Positions 30,348 to 38,290 of a stretch of DNA of 40,980 bases are shown here, piece after piece; within the stretch, counting starts at the first letter, position 1; each line of letters begins with the position of its first letter. Below the pieces are notes generated by a model. The model saw only the letters and a program-made list of their open reading frames with translations, was not told the DNA's origin and made no database searches. The position numbers and the translations under genes are program-made. Source of the stretch: a virus; IMG/VR virus record IMGVR_UViG_3300048586_000924, positions 1-40,980 of that record, one strand, 5' to 3'.

Positions 30348-32462
30348 ATGACAGAACCGATCGACCCGGGCGGGGGCTCCCCCGCGCCGGAGGCCACGCC
30401 ATTGCCCGATCGACTGCCCATCGCTGGGCAGTCGATCGCCGCCTGCCGCGCCCTGGCCGCGCCCGTTACCGTCGACCGTGCCGCGCGCACTGTCGAGGTG
30501 GTGTGGTCCACCGGCGCCCGCGCGCGGAACTTCGTGCCCCCGCTCGGTCCCATCATCGAGGAGCTCGACATGCGGCCGGAGGCGGTGCGCATGGACGCGC
30601 TGCGCTCGGGCCGCGCGCCCGTCCTCGACACGCACCGCCGCGCTGGGACGCGGGATGTGCTCGGCCGCGTCACCGCCGCCCGCCTCGAGGCCGGCCGCGG
30701 CTACGCCACGCTCCAGTTCAGCGGCGCGGATGACGTCGAGCCGGTTTGGCAGCGTGTCGCGGACGGCACGCTGCAGTCCGTCAGCGTCGGCTATCGCGTT
30801 CATCGCTACGAGCCCCGGCCCGACGCCGCCACCGGCCAGACCATCCACCGCGCGGTGGATTGGGAGCCCTACGAGATCTCGATCGTGCCCGTCCCGGTGG
30901 ACGCGGCCGCTGTCGTCCGTGGCGAGGGGGATCAGGGTACCCCCGCCACCGCCATCGAACCCGCCCTGACCATCCCCGAGGAACCACCCATGCCCGAGAC
31001 GACGCCGGCTTCGCCGGATCCCGCGCCGGCGCCGCCCGCGCCGCCCATCGCCCCGCCCCAGGAGACCACCGTGACCACCGCACCCGCCAGCACCCCGCCC
31101 ACCGCGCCGCCCGAGCGCACGCGCGCCGCACCGCCGGCCCCCGACCTGGACGCCATCCGCGCCGAGGCCGAGCGCGCCGCGGTCGAGCGCATCGCTGGCT
31201 ATGAGCCGGTGCTCGCCGCCGCCCGTGGACTGGTGACCGCCGACATGCTCGACGCCATGCGCGAGGCCGCCATCCGCGACCGCGTCTCCCCGGAGGTGCT
31301 GCGCGGTCGGCTGTGGGAGGCCTTCACCAGCGGTGCCGCACGCCCCTCCCTCCCGGCGCGGCCGGACACCGGTCCCTCCAACGAGGACCCATCGCAGCTC
31401 CTCGATGCCATGGCCGAGGCGCTCGCCGCCCGCACCATGCCGGGCTACCAGGCCCCGGCCACCGGCCGCCACACCGAGTTCCTCGGCTGGCGGCCCTCCG
31501 ACATGATCGGCGAACTGCTGCGCGCCCGCGGCGAGCGGAACGTCCCGCGCAACCCGACCATCCTCGCCGAGCGCGCCTTCCACACCACCTCCGACTTCCC
31601 GGCGCTGCTCTCGGCCGCCGCCAACAAGATGCTGCTGGCGGCCTATGCGCCGGCGGCGCCCACCTACCGCACGCTGTTCCTCCGCCGCGATTTCCGGGAC
31701 TTCAAGCCGCACCGCCACCTGCGGGTCGGCGACTTCCCGACGCTGCTGCCGCTGTCGGAGAATGGCGAGGTCCAGGCGGGCACCATGTCCGAGAGCCAGG
31801 AGCTCGTGTTCCTGCAGACCTTCGCCCGGCGCATCCGCGTGACGCGGCAGATGCTGGTCAACGACGACCTCGGCGCCTTCACCGACTTCGCCTCCATGAT
31901 CGGCCGGCGTGTGGCGGACTTCGAGAACGCCACGGCCTATGCGCTCGTGAACAGCGCCGGCGGCGATGGCCCCACGCTCACCACCGGCGCCGCGGCGGTC
32001 TTCGGCACGGCGGCGGCGCGGGCCAACAAGGCGGGCGCGGGCACCGCGCTCGACCTGCCGAACCTGGCGCTCGGCCGGGCCGCGGTGATGCGCCAGAAGA
32101 CCCTCGACGGCCTGCCGATCGCGGTGGGTGCGCAGATGCGCCTGCTGGTCGGGCCGAACCAGGAACTCGCCGCGCGGCAGCTCACGGTCTCGGTTCAGGC
32201 GACGCAGACCTCGAACGCGAACGTCTACGCTGGCTTCGTGCAGCCGCTGGTCGAGCCGCTGATCCCGGCGAACCGCTGGTACCTGTTCTCGGATCCACTG
32301 GCGGCGCCGGTCTACGTCTACGGCTACCTCAATGGGGCGGAGGGGCCGCAGGTGACCACGGGCAATGTCCAGGGCGTGGATGGCGTCGAGGTCAGCGTGA
32401 TCTTCGACTTCGGCGTCGGCGCCATCGATTGGCGCGGCGCCTGGTTCAACCCGGGCACCTGA
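30348..32462 (+). CDS. Prohead protease/major capsid protein fusion
   Basis: A 704-aa fused protein. Residues 35-195 form an HK97-type (S78) prohead protease: His96 (DTHRRAG), Ser146 (LQSVSVGY) and the YEISIVPVPVD strand. A Pro/Ala/Thr-rich linker (about 200-265) and a helical scaffold-like part (about 270-330) follow. From about 340 on is the major capsid protein (SDMIGELLRARG, FPALLSAAANK, FKPHRHLRVGDFP, and the C-terminal GVEVSVIFDFGVGAIDWRG). The fusion would cleave itself during head maturation. A 14-bp perfect palindrome lies 59 bp inside the gene. ATG 30348 is preceded by AGGAGCATCCC. Confidence 0.95.
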   Translation: MTEPIDPGGGSPAPEATPLPDRLPIAGQSIAACRALAAPVTVDRAARTVEVVWSTGARARNFVPPLGPIIEELDMRPEAVRMDALRSGRAPVLDTHRRAGTRDVLGRVTAARLEAGRGYATLQFSGADDVEPVWQRVADGTLQSVSVGYRVHRYEPRPDAATGQTIHRAVDWEPYEISIVPVPVDAAAVVRGEGDQGTPATAIEPALTIPEEPPMPETTPASPDPAPAPPAPPIAPPQETTVTTAPASTPPTAPPERTRAAPPAPDLDAIRAEAERAAVERIAGYEPVLAAARGLVTADMLDAMREAAIRDRVSPEVLRGRLWEAFTSGAARPSLPARPDTGPSNEDPSQLLDAMAEALAARTMPGYQAPATGRHTEFLGWRPSDMIGELLRARGERNVPRNPTILAERAFHTTSDFPALLSAAANKMLLAAYAPAAPTYRTLFLRRDFRDFKPHRHLRVGDFPTLLPLSENGEVQAGTMSESQELVFLQTFARRIRVTRQMLVNDDLGAFTDFASMIGRRVADFENATAYALVNSAGGDGPTLTTGAAAVFGTAAARANKAGAGTALDLPNLALGRAAVMRQKTLDGLPIAVGAQMRLLVGPNQELAARQLTVSVQATQTSNANVYAGFVQPLVEPLIPANRWYLFSDPLAAPVYVYGYLNGAEGPQVTTGNVQGVDGVEVSVIFDFGVGAIDWRGAWFNPGT
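30407..30438. repeat. Perfect 14-bp palindrome inside the protease/capsid gene
   Basis: CGATCGACTGCCCA (30407-30420) is perfectly mirrored at 30425-30438 around TCGC. The encoded peptide DRLPIAGQS resembles DRLPGAGQS at the related, imperfect palindrome in the primase-helicase gene (15608-15638). Confidence 0.75.
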
Positions 32463-32502
32463 TCCCCACCGCCACCCATCAGTCCATCCATCGTAAACCC
32501 AT

Positions 32503-32538
32503 GCAGAGGCCGCCCCACCGGGCGGCTTCTGCGTTTCT
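32503..32538 (+). terminator. Terminator-like hairpin after the capsid gene
   Basis: GCAGAGGCCGCCC (32503-32515) pairs with GGGCGGCTTCTGC (32520-32532), 13 bp with one G-U, loop CACC, followed by GTTTCT. Probably a partial terminator that keeps capsid mRNA above the downstream genes, a common arrangement in phages. Confidence 0.75.
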
Positions 32539-32553
32539 GGAGACCTCATCCCC

Positions 32554-32901
32554 ATGCGCAACTATGTGCAGCCCGGCGACAGCCTGGCGCTCGCCGTCCC
32601 CTATGCGGGCGGCGTCACCTCCGGCCAGGGCGTCTTGGTCGGCGCGCTCTTCGGCGTGGCCGCCGTCGATGGTGTGCAGAACGCCGTCATCGAATGCCAG
32701 ACCAAGGGCGTCTTCGACATCACCAAGGAGCCGGCGCTGGCGATCACCGCCGGGGCGCGGCTGTTCTGGGACAACACCAACCGCCGCCTCACCACCACCG
32801 CCACCGGCAATTTCCAGGTGGGCCTCGCCACGGTGGCGGCGCTGGCGGGCGACGCCACGGTCCGCGCCGTGCTGCTGCGCGTTCCGGCGTCCGGCGCATG
32901 A
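32554..32901 (+). CDS. DUF2190 capsid-associated protein
   Basis: A 115-aa beta-rich protein of the DUF2190 family: YVQPGDSLALAVPYAGGV start, GQGVLVGALFGVA, the central VFDITKEPALAITAGARLFWD motif and the NFQVGLATVAAL ending. Relatives are capsid decoration or stabilising proteins encoded next to the major capsid gene. It follows the terminator-like hairpin and has CTGGAGACC before its ATG. Its stop overlaps the next ATG (ATGA). Confidence 0.85.
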   Translation: MRNYVQPGDSLALAVPYAGGVTSGQGVLVGALFGVAAVDGVQNAVIECQTKGVFDITKEPALAITAGARLFWDNTNRRLTTTATGNFQVGLATVAALAGDATVRAVLLRVPASGA

Positions 32902-33536
32902 GCATCGATCCCAAGGCCACCCGGGGCTATCGCAACCGCAATCCGGGGAACATCGAGCACGTCCCCGCCAACAAATGGCAGGGGCTGGCCGAGCCACCCT
33001 CGGACGGACGCTTCTGCCGCTTCACTAGCCACGAGTTCGGCATTCGCGCGCTGGCGGCGCTGCTGGTCACCTACCAGGACCGGCACAAGCTGCGCACGCC
33101 TCGCGGGATCATCGAGCGCTGGGCGCCGAAGGTGGAGAACGACACCGCCGCTTACATCGCGGTGGTGGCGTGGCGGATCGGTGTCGGGCCGGACGATGCG
33201 ATCGATCTGCATCGGCACGATCATCTCCGCCCGCTGGTCGAGGCGATCATCCACCATGAATGTGCCGGGCTGAGCTATTCGGCCGGCGTCATTGATCGGG
33301 CACTCACCCTGGCCGGGGTCCCGCCCGCGCCGCCGGTGACGCTGCGGGAGGTCGCCGCCGTCACCGGCACCGGGCGCGGCGCCGTGCTGGTGGGCGCAGC
33401 CGGCATTGCCACCGCGGTCGCGCAGGCAGCCCCCGCCATCCAGGCGCTGGGCACGCTGGCGCCCGCCGTCGCCATCGCGGTCATCGCCGCCGTGGTGGTC
33501 GGCGTGCTCGCCTGGCGGCTGCGGCGGCCAGCGTGA
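32898..33536 (+). CDS. Lysozyme-like virion or lysis protein with C-terminal membrane segment
   Basis: A 212-aa protein. The N-terminal 130 residues contain the RGYRNRNPGNIEH...W motif shared with phage proteins often called structural protein P5 and with lysozyme-like transglycosylases. Catalytic residues could not be assigned with certainty. The C-terminal 65 residues are hydrophobic with two probable membrane spans (GAVLVGAAGIATAV; AVAIAVIAAVVVGVLAW) and end in RLRR. It may act as an endolysin with a membrane anchor or in DNA entry. A holin-like gene lies two genes downstream. The start overlaps the DUF2190 stop. Confidence 0.6.
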   Translation: MSIDPKATRGYRNRNPGNIEHVPANKWQGLAEPPSDGRFCRFTSHEFGIRALAALLVTYQDRHKLRTPRGIIERWAPKVENDTAAYIAVVAWRIGVGPDDAIDLHRHDHLRPLVEAIIHHECAGLSYSAGVIDRALTLAGVPPAPPVTLREVAAVTGTGRGAVLVGAAGIATAVAQAAPAIQALGTLAPAVAIAVIAAVVVGVLAWRLRRPA

Positions 33537-33841
33537 GCGCCTTCGCCGCGGCCATGGACGCGCTGGCCGCGGATCCGAACATCGGCACGGAGGCGAGCTA
33601 TCGCGCAGGTGGAACAGGGGCGCCGGTCTTGCTCCGCGTTGTGCGATCGGCGCCGGACCGCCTCGGCGATGCCTTCGGCACCAGCGTGATCCAGGCCAGC
33701 GATGTCCTGACCGTCGCCATCGCTGTCCTGCCCAGCGTCGGGGCGGACGACACCTTCACGCTCGGCGCCGACACCCTGACCGTTCAGCATGCCGAGCGGG
33801 ACGCCGCCGGCATTGCCTGGCGCGTCTTCTGCCGCCGATAG
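33533..33841 (+). CDS. Head-tail connector-like protein
   Basis: A 102-aa protein starting at GTG 33533, which overlaps the preceding stop (GTGA). It begins with a helix (SAFAAAMDALAADPNIG) and continues as a small beta-barrel (APVLLRVVRSAP, SDVLTVAIAVLP, FTLGADTLTVQ, IAWRVFCRR). Size, fold and position after capsid genes match lambda gpFII-like head-tail attachment proteins. The assignment rests on these features, not on a diagnostic motif. Confidence 0.65.
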   Translation: MSAFAAAMDALAADPNIGTEASYRAGGTGAPVLLRVVRSAPDRLGDAFGTSVIQASDVLTVAIAVLPSVGADDTFTLGADTLTVQHAERDAAGIAWRVFCRR

Positions 33842-33851
33842 GAGCACCACC

Positions 33852-34151
33852 GTGATCGATCCGGAGCGCATCGGCGGCATCGTCGGCGAGGCATTGCTCG
33901 CTGGCGCCCTGGGTGCGCTCGGGGCAATGGCGCGCTACTCCTCCACCGATCGGCCGCTGCTGACCCGCGCCTATCTGCTGCATGCGCTGGCCGGCGGCAG
34001 CCTCGGAACCGGCGCCTGGCTCATCGCCCATGCCTTCGAGCTCGACGGCTGGTGGCTGTTTGCGGTGGCCTGGCTGGCCGGCACGCTCGGCTACGCCGCG
34101 CTGCACGACCTGCTGCTGCGCATCCTCAGCCGCAAATTCGGCGGGCGCTGA
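33852..34151 (+). CDS. Holin-like small membrane protein
   Basis: A 99-aa protein with three hydrophobic segments: about 8-24 (IVGEALLAGALGALGAM), 38-56 (YLLHALAGGSLGTGAWLIA) and 63-85 (WWLFAVAWLAGTLGYAALHD). The C-terminus is short and basic (RKFGGR). This fits holins, possibly of the LydA type, which pierce the inner membrane to release the endolysin. GTG 33852 is preceded by AGGAGCACCACC, so a non-ATG start is likely. No spanin genes were seen nearby. Confidence 0.65.
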   Translation: MIDPERIGGIVGEALLAGALGALGAMARYSSTDRPLLTRAYLLHALAGGSLGTGAWLIAHAFELDGWWLFAVAWLAGTLGYAALHDLLLRILSRKFGGR

Positions 34152-34154
34152 TCC

Positions 34155-34880
34155 ATGCGGCTCGGGGCCAGCATCGTCGGCGACCTCCGCAAGGTGCTGG
34201 CGGACGAGGTGCGCGCCGGCGAGCGCGCCGCCATGATCGCGATCCGCGCCGAGACCGAGCAGGTGAAGGCCGAGCTGCGCCGGCAGGTGACCAACGCCTT
34301 CGCGGGCAACGCCCGCGGCATCGCCAATGCCTGGCGGTCGATGATCTTTCCGCGGAGCGGGCAGTCACTGCGGCCGGCGGGGCTGGTCTTCACCAAGGTG
34401 CCGAATGTCATCGACGCCTTCGAGCGCGGCGCGCTGATCCGCGCCAAGGGTGGCGGGAAGTTCCTCGCCATCCCGACCGGCTTCAATGCGGCCAGGGGAC
34501 GGCGGGGCCGTGGCGAGAAGGGCATGCGGGTGACGCCGGCCCAGATGGTCGCCTCGGGCCAGGCATTCCTCCGGCCCTTCAAGTCGGGCCGAGGGTTCGT
34601 CTGGTGCCTGCCGCTGCGCCAGGGCGAGCAGACCGGGCGGCGGCGCCGGACCCGTCTCGTGGCGGGCGGCGTCACCGAGGTCGGCACCGCCAATCGCAAG
34701 GGCCGCGAGGCCTGGGCGCGCGGCCTGCTGGAGCAGGGGATGGTGCCGATGTTCCTGCTGCTGCCTCAGGTGAAGCTCGCCAAGCGCCTGGATGTGCGCG
34801 GCGCGGCCGAGCGCGGGCTGCGTCGCCTGCCGGGCCGCTTCGTGGCGGCCTGGGAGCGCGAGAGCGGGAGGGCAGGATGA
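34155..34880 (+). CDS. DUF6441 family tail-completion protein
   Basis: A 241-aa basic protein that I place in DUF6441. Features are the helical N-terminus (LGASIVGDLRKVLADEV...ETEQVKAELRRQV), an AFAGNARGIANAWRS region, the FERGALIRAKGGGKFLAIPT motif and a C-terminal helix (VRGAAERGLRRLPGRFV). By gene order between the head connector and the tail terminator it should function like gpZ/gp10-type tail completion. The start at 34155 is 3 bp after the holin-like stop, and the end overlaps the next ATG. Confidence 0.75.
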   Translation: MRLGASIVGDLRKVLADEVRAGERAAMIAIRAETEQVKAELRRQVTNAFAGNARGIANAWRSMIFPRSGQSLRPAGLVFTKVPNVIDAFERGALIRAKGGGKFLAIPTGFNAARGRRGRGEKGMRVTPAQMVASGQAFLRPFKSGRGFVWCLPLRQGEQTGRRRRTRLVAGGVTEVGTANRKGREAWARGLLEQGMVPMFLLLPQVKLAKRLDVRGAAERGLRRLPGRFVAAWERESGRAG

Positions 34881-35323
34881 GCGCGCGCGAGACCGCCATC
34901 GCCGCGCTGCACAGCCGGCTCGTCACGTCTCTGGCGGCCAGGAACCCGGCGCCGGTCGTGCTGCGCGGAGAGACCATCCCGCAGCGCATCCCCGCTGGCG
35001 GGCTGGTGGTCGTCCGCGACGGCGAGACAGTCGAGGAGACGCCGATCCTCTCGCCACTCGCCTGGCAGATCGAGCATCGCGCCGAGGTCGAGATCACTAT
35101 CGCCGGCACCACGCCGGCCGCGCGCAACACGCTGCTCGACGCGCTGCTGGTGGACATCGCCACGGCCATCACCGCGAACCGCACGCTCGGTGGCGCCGTC
35201 GAATGGGCGCAGCCCGGCAGCGCGTCCTTCGAGGATGTCGAATTCGAAGGCGCCGCGGCGGCGCGTGCCGCCGCCATCCCCGTCACCCTCTGGTTCACTG
35301 TCGCCGGCTCGCCGCTGGCCTGA
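34877..35323 (+). CDS. Tail terminator-like protein (gpU type)
   Basis: A 148-aa protein with the N-terminal helix (ARETAIAALHSRLVTSL), strands around VVLRGETIPQRIPAGGLVVVRDG, then IEHRAEVEITIAG and a C-terminal strand (IPVTLWFTVAGSPLA). This pattern is seen in lambda gpU-like proteins that cap the tail tube. Such genes are sometimes mislabelled acyl-CoA transferase in databases. ATGA coupling to DUF6441 and the tail tube gene 21 bp downstream support the call. Confidence 0.75.
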   Translation: MSARETAIAALHSRLVTSLAARNPAPVVLRGETIPQRIPAGGLVVVRDGETVEETPILSPLAWQIEHRAEVEITIAGTTPAARNTLLDALLVDIATAITANRTLGGAVEWAQPGSASFEDVEFEGAAAARAAAIPVTLWFTVAGSPLA

Positions 35324-35344
35324 TTCCTTTCCCGGAGAAAGCTC

Positions 35345-36298
35345 ATGCCCCGTGCCATCGGCGCGAACTGCCGCCTGCTCATGCTGCCCGAAACCGTCTA
35401 CGGCACCGCCCCCGGCAGCAATTGGCGGCGCATGCCGTTCCTGTCCTGCGATCTTGGCGCCGAGCAGCCGCTGCTCGATGCTGACGTCATCGGCGTGGGC
35501 AGCAACCGCGATCCCGCCGCGCCCTTCCTGGATACCGTGACGGTCGCCGGCCAGGCCGTGGTGCCGGTCGATCTGATCAACATCGGCCACTGGCTGCGGC
35601 TGCTGCTCGGCGCGCCGACCACCACCGGCACGACCAACTTCATCCACACTTTCGCCTCGGGCGCGGCCGCACTGCCGAGCAACGCGATGGAGATCGGTTA
35701 TCCGGACGTGCCGTCCTTCGACGTGTGCACCGGCGTGCGCGCGGACACGCTGGAGCTGGACTTCACGCCGACCGGCGCGGCGACGGCAATCTTCGGGCTG
35801 CTCGGCCAGGGCTCGGTGCGCACCGGCGCCACCTCAGGTGGCACGCCGACCAGCGCCGCCTACACGGCATTCAACAAGGCGCAGGGATCGATCACGCGCA
35901 GCGGCTCGGCGCTGGCGCAGGTCACCGGCGCGCGGCTCACCTACGCCAATGGCATGGAGGCGGTGCGCACCATCCGAGCCGACCGTCGCGTTGAGGGCGT
36001 GGACCCCGGCATCGCGCGCTGCACCGGCCAGATCACGGTGCGCTTCGAGAACACCACGCTCCTTGCCCAGGCGCAGGCCGGCACCTCGGCGGAATTCGCG
36101 CTGGCCTTCACCATTGATGCCAACCGCAGCCTCACCATCACGCTGCACGAGGTCTATCTGGCGCTGGCCAAGACGCCGATCGAGGGGCCGGCGGGCGTGG
36201 AGGCCAGCTTCGACTTCCGGGCTGCGTTCAACGCGACGGCGACGCGGATGATGACGGCGGTGCTGCGGAACCAGCAGGCGGCGACGGAGTACGCGTGA
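35345..36298 (+). CDS. Tail tube protein
   Basis: A 317-aa protein of the phage tail tube class: N-terminal NCRLLMLPETVYGTAPGSNW, the VPVDLINIGHWLRLLLG helix, FIHTFASG, and two repeated beta domains ending in VEASFDFRAAFNA. It would stack as hexameric rings on the tape measure. In related phages the tail chaperone G follows at once; here a 1.6-kb cargo unit with the transporter on the other strand is inserted between them. The start has CCGGAGAAAGCTC before it. Confidence 0.9.
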   Translation: MPRAIGANCRLLMLPETVYGTAPGSNWRRMPFLSCDLGAEQPLLDADVIGVGSNRDPAAPFLDTVTVAGQAVVPVDLINIGHWLRLLLGAPTTTGTTNFIHTFASGAAALPSNAMEIGYPDVPSFDVCTGVRADTLELDFTPTGAATAIFGLLGQGSVRTGATSGGTPTSAAYTAFNKAQGSITRSGSALAQVTGARLTYANGMEAVRTIRADRRVEGVDPGIARCTGQITVRFENTTLLAQAQAGTSAEFALAFTIDANRSLTITLHEVYLALAKTPIEGPAGVEASFDFRAAFNATATRMMTAVLRNQQAATEYA

Positions 36299-36390
36299 CG
36301 CTCGTGGCGTCGCCGGTATGAGCCAAAATGCGGAGCCGCTTGGTTCAGGGGTAATCGTCATCCTTGGATCGCATGCCGTGCGGCATCCGC

Positions 36391-37224
36391 TCAGCGTTGA
36401 GCCGCTGCCTCCCGCGCGGCAGCGGCCTTCGCGGCGCCCTTGCGCCATAGCTTGACCGACGAGGCCAGCAGGATAGCCCCGAGGACGAGCTTCAACGCGT
36501 CGACCGGAATAAAGGGCAGCAGTGCGGCCCCTGCCATCGCGCCGAGGATCGACCCGGCCGCCATTGGCGCCGCGACCCCACGCAAGACCGCGCGGTCGCG
36601 GTAGCCACCGGCTCGGGCATGGCGCAGCACGCCGACGGCCACGGCGGGCAGGCTGACCATGAGGCTCGCGGAACCTGCTGCGCGTATGTCGAGGCCGAAG
36701 CCAAAGATCAGCGTCGGGATGATGAGTTCGCCCCCCGCCACGCCGAGCAGCGAGGAGACGAGGCCGATGACCACCCCGGCGACGGCGCCCGCCGGGGCGC
36801 GCCACCAACCGCCGGGCTCCGCCCCGAGGTGCAGCGCCTCCCCCGCGATAGCTTCGACAAGGAGCAGCGTGCCGATGCCGGCCAGCAGCACGGCGATGAC
36901 CCGCGTCAGCCGTACGGCGTCAATGCGCGTGAGCAATCCGGCACCGAACCACGCCGCTGTCATCGCAGCGAGGGTGAGCGCGGCGATCTCCGGGGCGTGC
37001 GGCCAGAGGTCCGGCGCCGTGCCAAAGCCAAGCCGGGCCACGGCGGAGGCGCCGAGAGTGACGAGGCTGACCAGCAGGTTCAGCCGCACCGCCTGGTGCG
37101 CCGCTAGCGCGAATAGGCCGAGCAGGACCGGTAGCCGGAACTCGGCACCACCGAGGCCGATCAGGCCACCCAGCGTACCGATCGCGCCCCCCCAGCCGAG
37201 TGCGGTGAGCGACGACGTTCTCAT
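36391..37224 (-). CDS. TauE/SafE-family membrane transporter (cargo)
   Basis: A 277-aa inner-membrane protein with about eight hydrophobic spans in two repeated halves. Each half has the family signature: GTLGGLIGLGGAEFRLP near residue 17 and GLVSSLLGVAGGELIIP near 150. TauE/SafE (TSUP) proteins export or import small oxyanions and sulfur compounds such as sulfite, sulfoacetate or taurine-derived products. It is the only gene on the minus strand in the late region and interrupts the tail operon. It diverges from the ModE-like regulator gene, and a Mo-box-like palindrome lies 138 bp upstream of its start. The substrate is unknown; a molybdenum or sulfur oxyanion link is inferred. Confidence 0.85.
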   Translation of the reverse strand: MRTSSLTALGWGGAIGTLGGLIGLGGAEFRLPVLLGLFALAAHQAVRLNLLVSLVTLGASAVARLGFGTAPDLWPHAPEIAALTLAAMTAAWFGAGLLTRIDAVRLTRVIAVLLAGIGTLLLVEAIAGEALHLGAEPGGWWRAPAGAVAGVVIGLVSSLLGVAGGELIIPTLIFGFGLDIRAAGSASLMVSLPAVAVGVLRHARAGGYRDRAVLRGVAAPMAAGSILGAMAGAALLPFIPVDALKLVLGAILLASSVKLWRKGAAKAAAAREAAAQR

Positions 37225-37362
37225 GCGGGGCTGCGTCGTGCCATGGCGTCACCCCAGGTCCGACGCTGATGCGCGGCGAACGGCACGGCGCCCTCGATAA
37301 GGCCGAGCTTGCCGTGGCGGGTCTGGTTCGCCGGACTGCGTCGCCCCACGAGGCTCTCCTGT

Positions 37363-37386
37363 CGCTATCTTTCTTGGTAGATAGCG
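37363..37386. promoter_or_regulatory. Perfect 8-8-8 palindrome resembling a ModE (Mo) box
   Basis: CGCTATCT (37363-37370), 8 bp TTCTTGGT, AGATAGCG (37379-37386). The known E. coli ModE site has the layout CGTTATAT-N8-ATATAACG-like; six of eight positions of the left arm agree. It lies between the divergent transporter and ModE-like gene (66 bp before the latter's start), which supports autoregulation. Confidence 0.75.
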
Positions 37387-37452
37387 GTCGGTGGCTCCTG
37401 CCTGCAACTGGCGGCGGTGGCGCCTCTCCCGGCACCGTGGTTCCCTCGCCCG

Positions 37453-37833
37453 ATGGCGGTGAAGCGAAAGATTGGGGAGAAGGGCGCGCGCCGGGCGCTA
37501 ACGCTGCGCCTCGCGCTCGGCGAGGGTGTGGCGCTCGGGCCCGGCAAGGCGGAATTGCTGGCGGGCATCCGCGACGCGGGCTCCATCGCCGCGGCCGGGC
37601 GGCAGATGGGGATGAGCTACCAACGTGCCCACGACCTCGTGGCGGCGCTGAACGCCGACTTCCGGGAGCCACTGGTGGCGACCGCGATGGGCGGGACAGG
37701 CGGCGGCGGGGCACGGCTCACACCGCTCGGCGAGGAGGTGCTGCGCGCCTACCGCGATGCGGAGGCCGCCGCCGAGACGGCCGTGGCGGACCGACTCGCC
37801 TGGCTGCGCAGCGCGCTGGCGCGGCGGGACTGA
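37453..37833 (+). CDS. ModE-like winged-HTH regulator (N-terminal domain only)
   Basis: A 126-aa protein matching the DNA-binding domain of ModE. KAELLAGIRDAGSIAAAGRQMG with MSYQRAHDLVAALN forms the helix-turn-helix, followed by the wing (TAMGGTGGGGARLTPLGEEVLRAYR) and a dimerisation helix. The C-terminal molybdate-binding (Mop/TOBE) domains of full ModE (about 260 aa) are absent, so how it senses a signal is unclear. A start at GTG 37417 is possible; the Met at 37453 gives the family-like length. It likely controls the divergent transporter through the palindrome upstream. It ends 79 bp before the tail chaperone gene. Confidence 0.8.
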   Translation: MAVKRKIGEKGARRALTLRLALGEGVALGPGKAELLAGIRDAGSIAAAGRQMGMSYQRAHDLVAALNADFREPLVATAMGGTGGGGARLTPLGEEVLRAYRDAEAAAETAVADRLAWLRSALARRD

Positions 37834-37912
37834 GGCCGCACCAGCAATAGCCGACATCTCGGCGGCAGCTTCGCCGAGCGGACAAGACCCAAGCGGAACA
37901 ACGGAGAACCCC

Positions 37913-38290
37913 ATGCTCACCCTCGACCTCCCGGTCGAGCCGTACTGGCTCGACCTGCCGCGCGGAGTCCGCGTGGAAATCCGCCCCGTCACCACCGCCG
38001 TGATGGCAGCCGCCCAGGCCGGCTCCGCGCGGCGCCTCGGCGCGCTGCGGACCGCAGAGGCCGACCTCGATCCCGACATGGCCCGCGGCCTGGCCTTCGC
38101 CCTCCTGGTCAAGGCGCTGGCCCGCCACGCCGTCACCGCCTGGGAGGGCGTTGGCGACGCCGCCGGTAAGCCGCTGCCGCTCTCGCCCGAGGCCGTCGAG
38201 CGCCTGATGGACATGGACGACATGGCGGCCGCCTTCTGGGATCGCGCCACCGGCCCGGTCGCCGCGGTGGCCCTGGAGGGAAACGGCTAA
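37913..38290 (+). CDS. Tail assembly chaperone (G protein)
   Basis: A 125-aa protein, the 0-frame product of a G/GT pair. It begins MLTLDLPVEPYWLDLPRGV, has a helical middle (MARGLAFALLVKALARHAV), a PLSPEAVERLMDMDDMAAAFW segment and ends ALEGNG. Such chaperones coat the tape measure protein during tail assembly. GGAGAACCCC precedes the ATG. A slippery GGGAAAC heptamer at 38278-38284 lies at the end of the gene, 3 nt before the stop codon. A longer frame upstream runs over the ModE-like gene and was not used. Confidence 0.85.
   Translation: MLTLDLPVEPYWLDLPRGVRVEIRPVTTAVMAAAQAGSARRLGALRTAEADLDPDMARGLAFALLVKALARHAVTAWEGVGDAAGKPLPLSPEAVERLMDMDDMAAAFWDRATGPVAAVALEGNG

Noticed and set aside
34877-35323. 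Acyl-CoA transferase, a label often attached to this type of protein
   Set aside because: 148 aa is far too short, no catalytic motifs are visible, and gene order fits a tail terminator.
36373-36386. ATGCCG-TG-CGGCAT as terminator of the transporter gene
   Set aside because: A two-base loop is too tight and no T-run follows on the minus strand; the convergent gap of 92 bp shows nothing stronger.
36391-37833. Transporter and regulator taken as the end of the prophage and start of host DNA
   Set aside because: Tail chaperone, tape measure and a further tail gene continue on the other side in the expected order, so the pair is an insert within phage genes.
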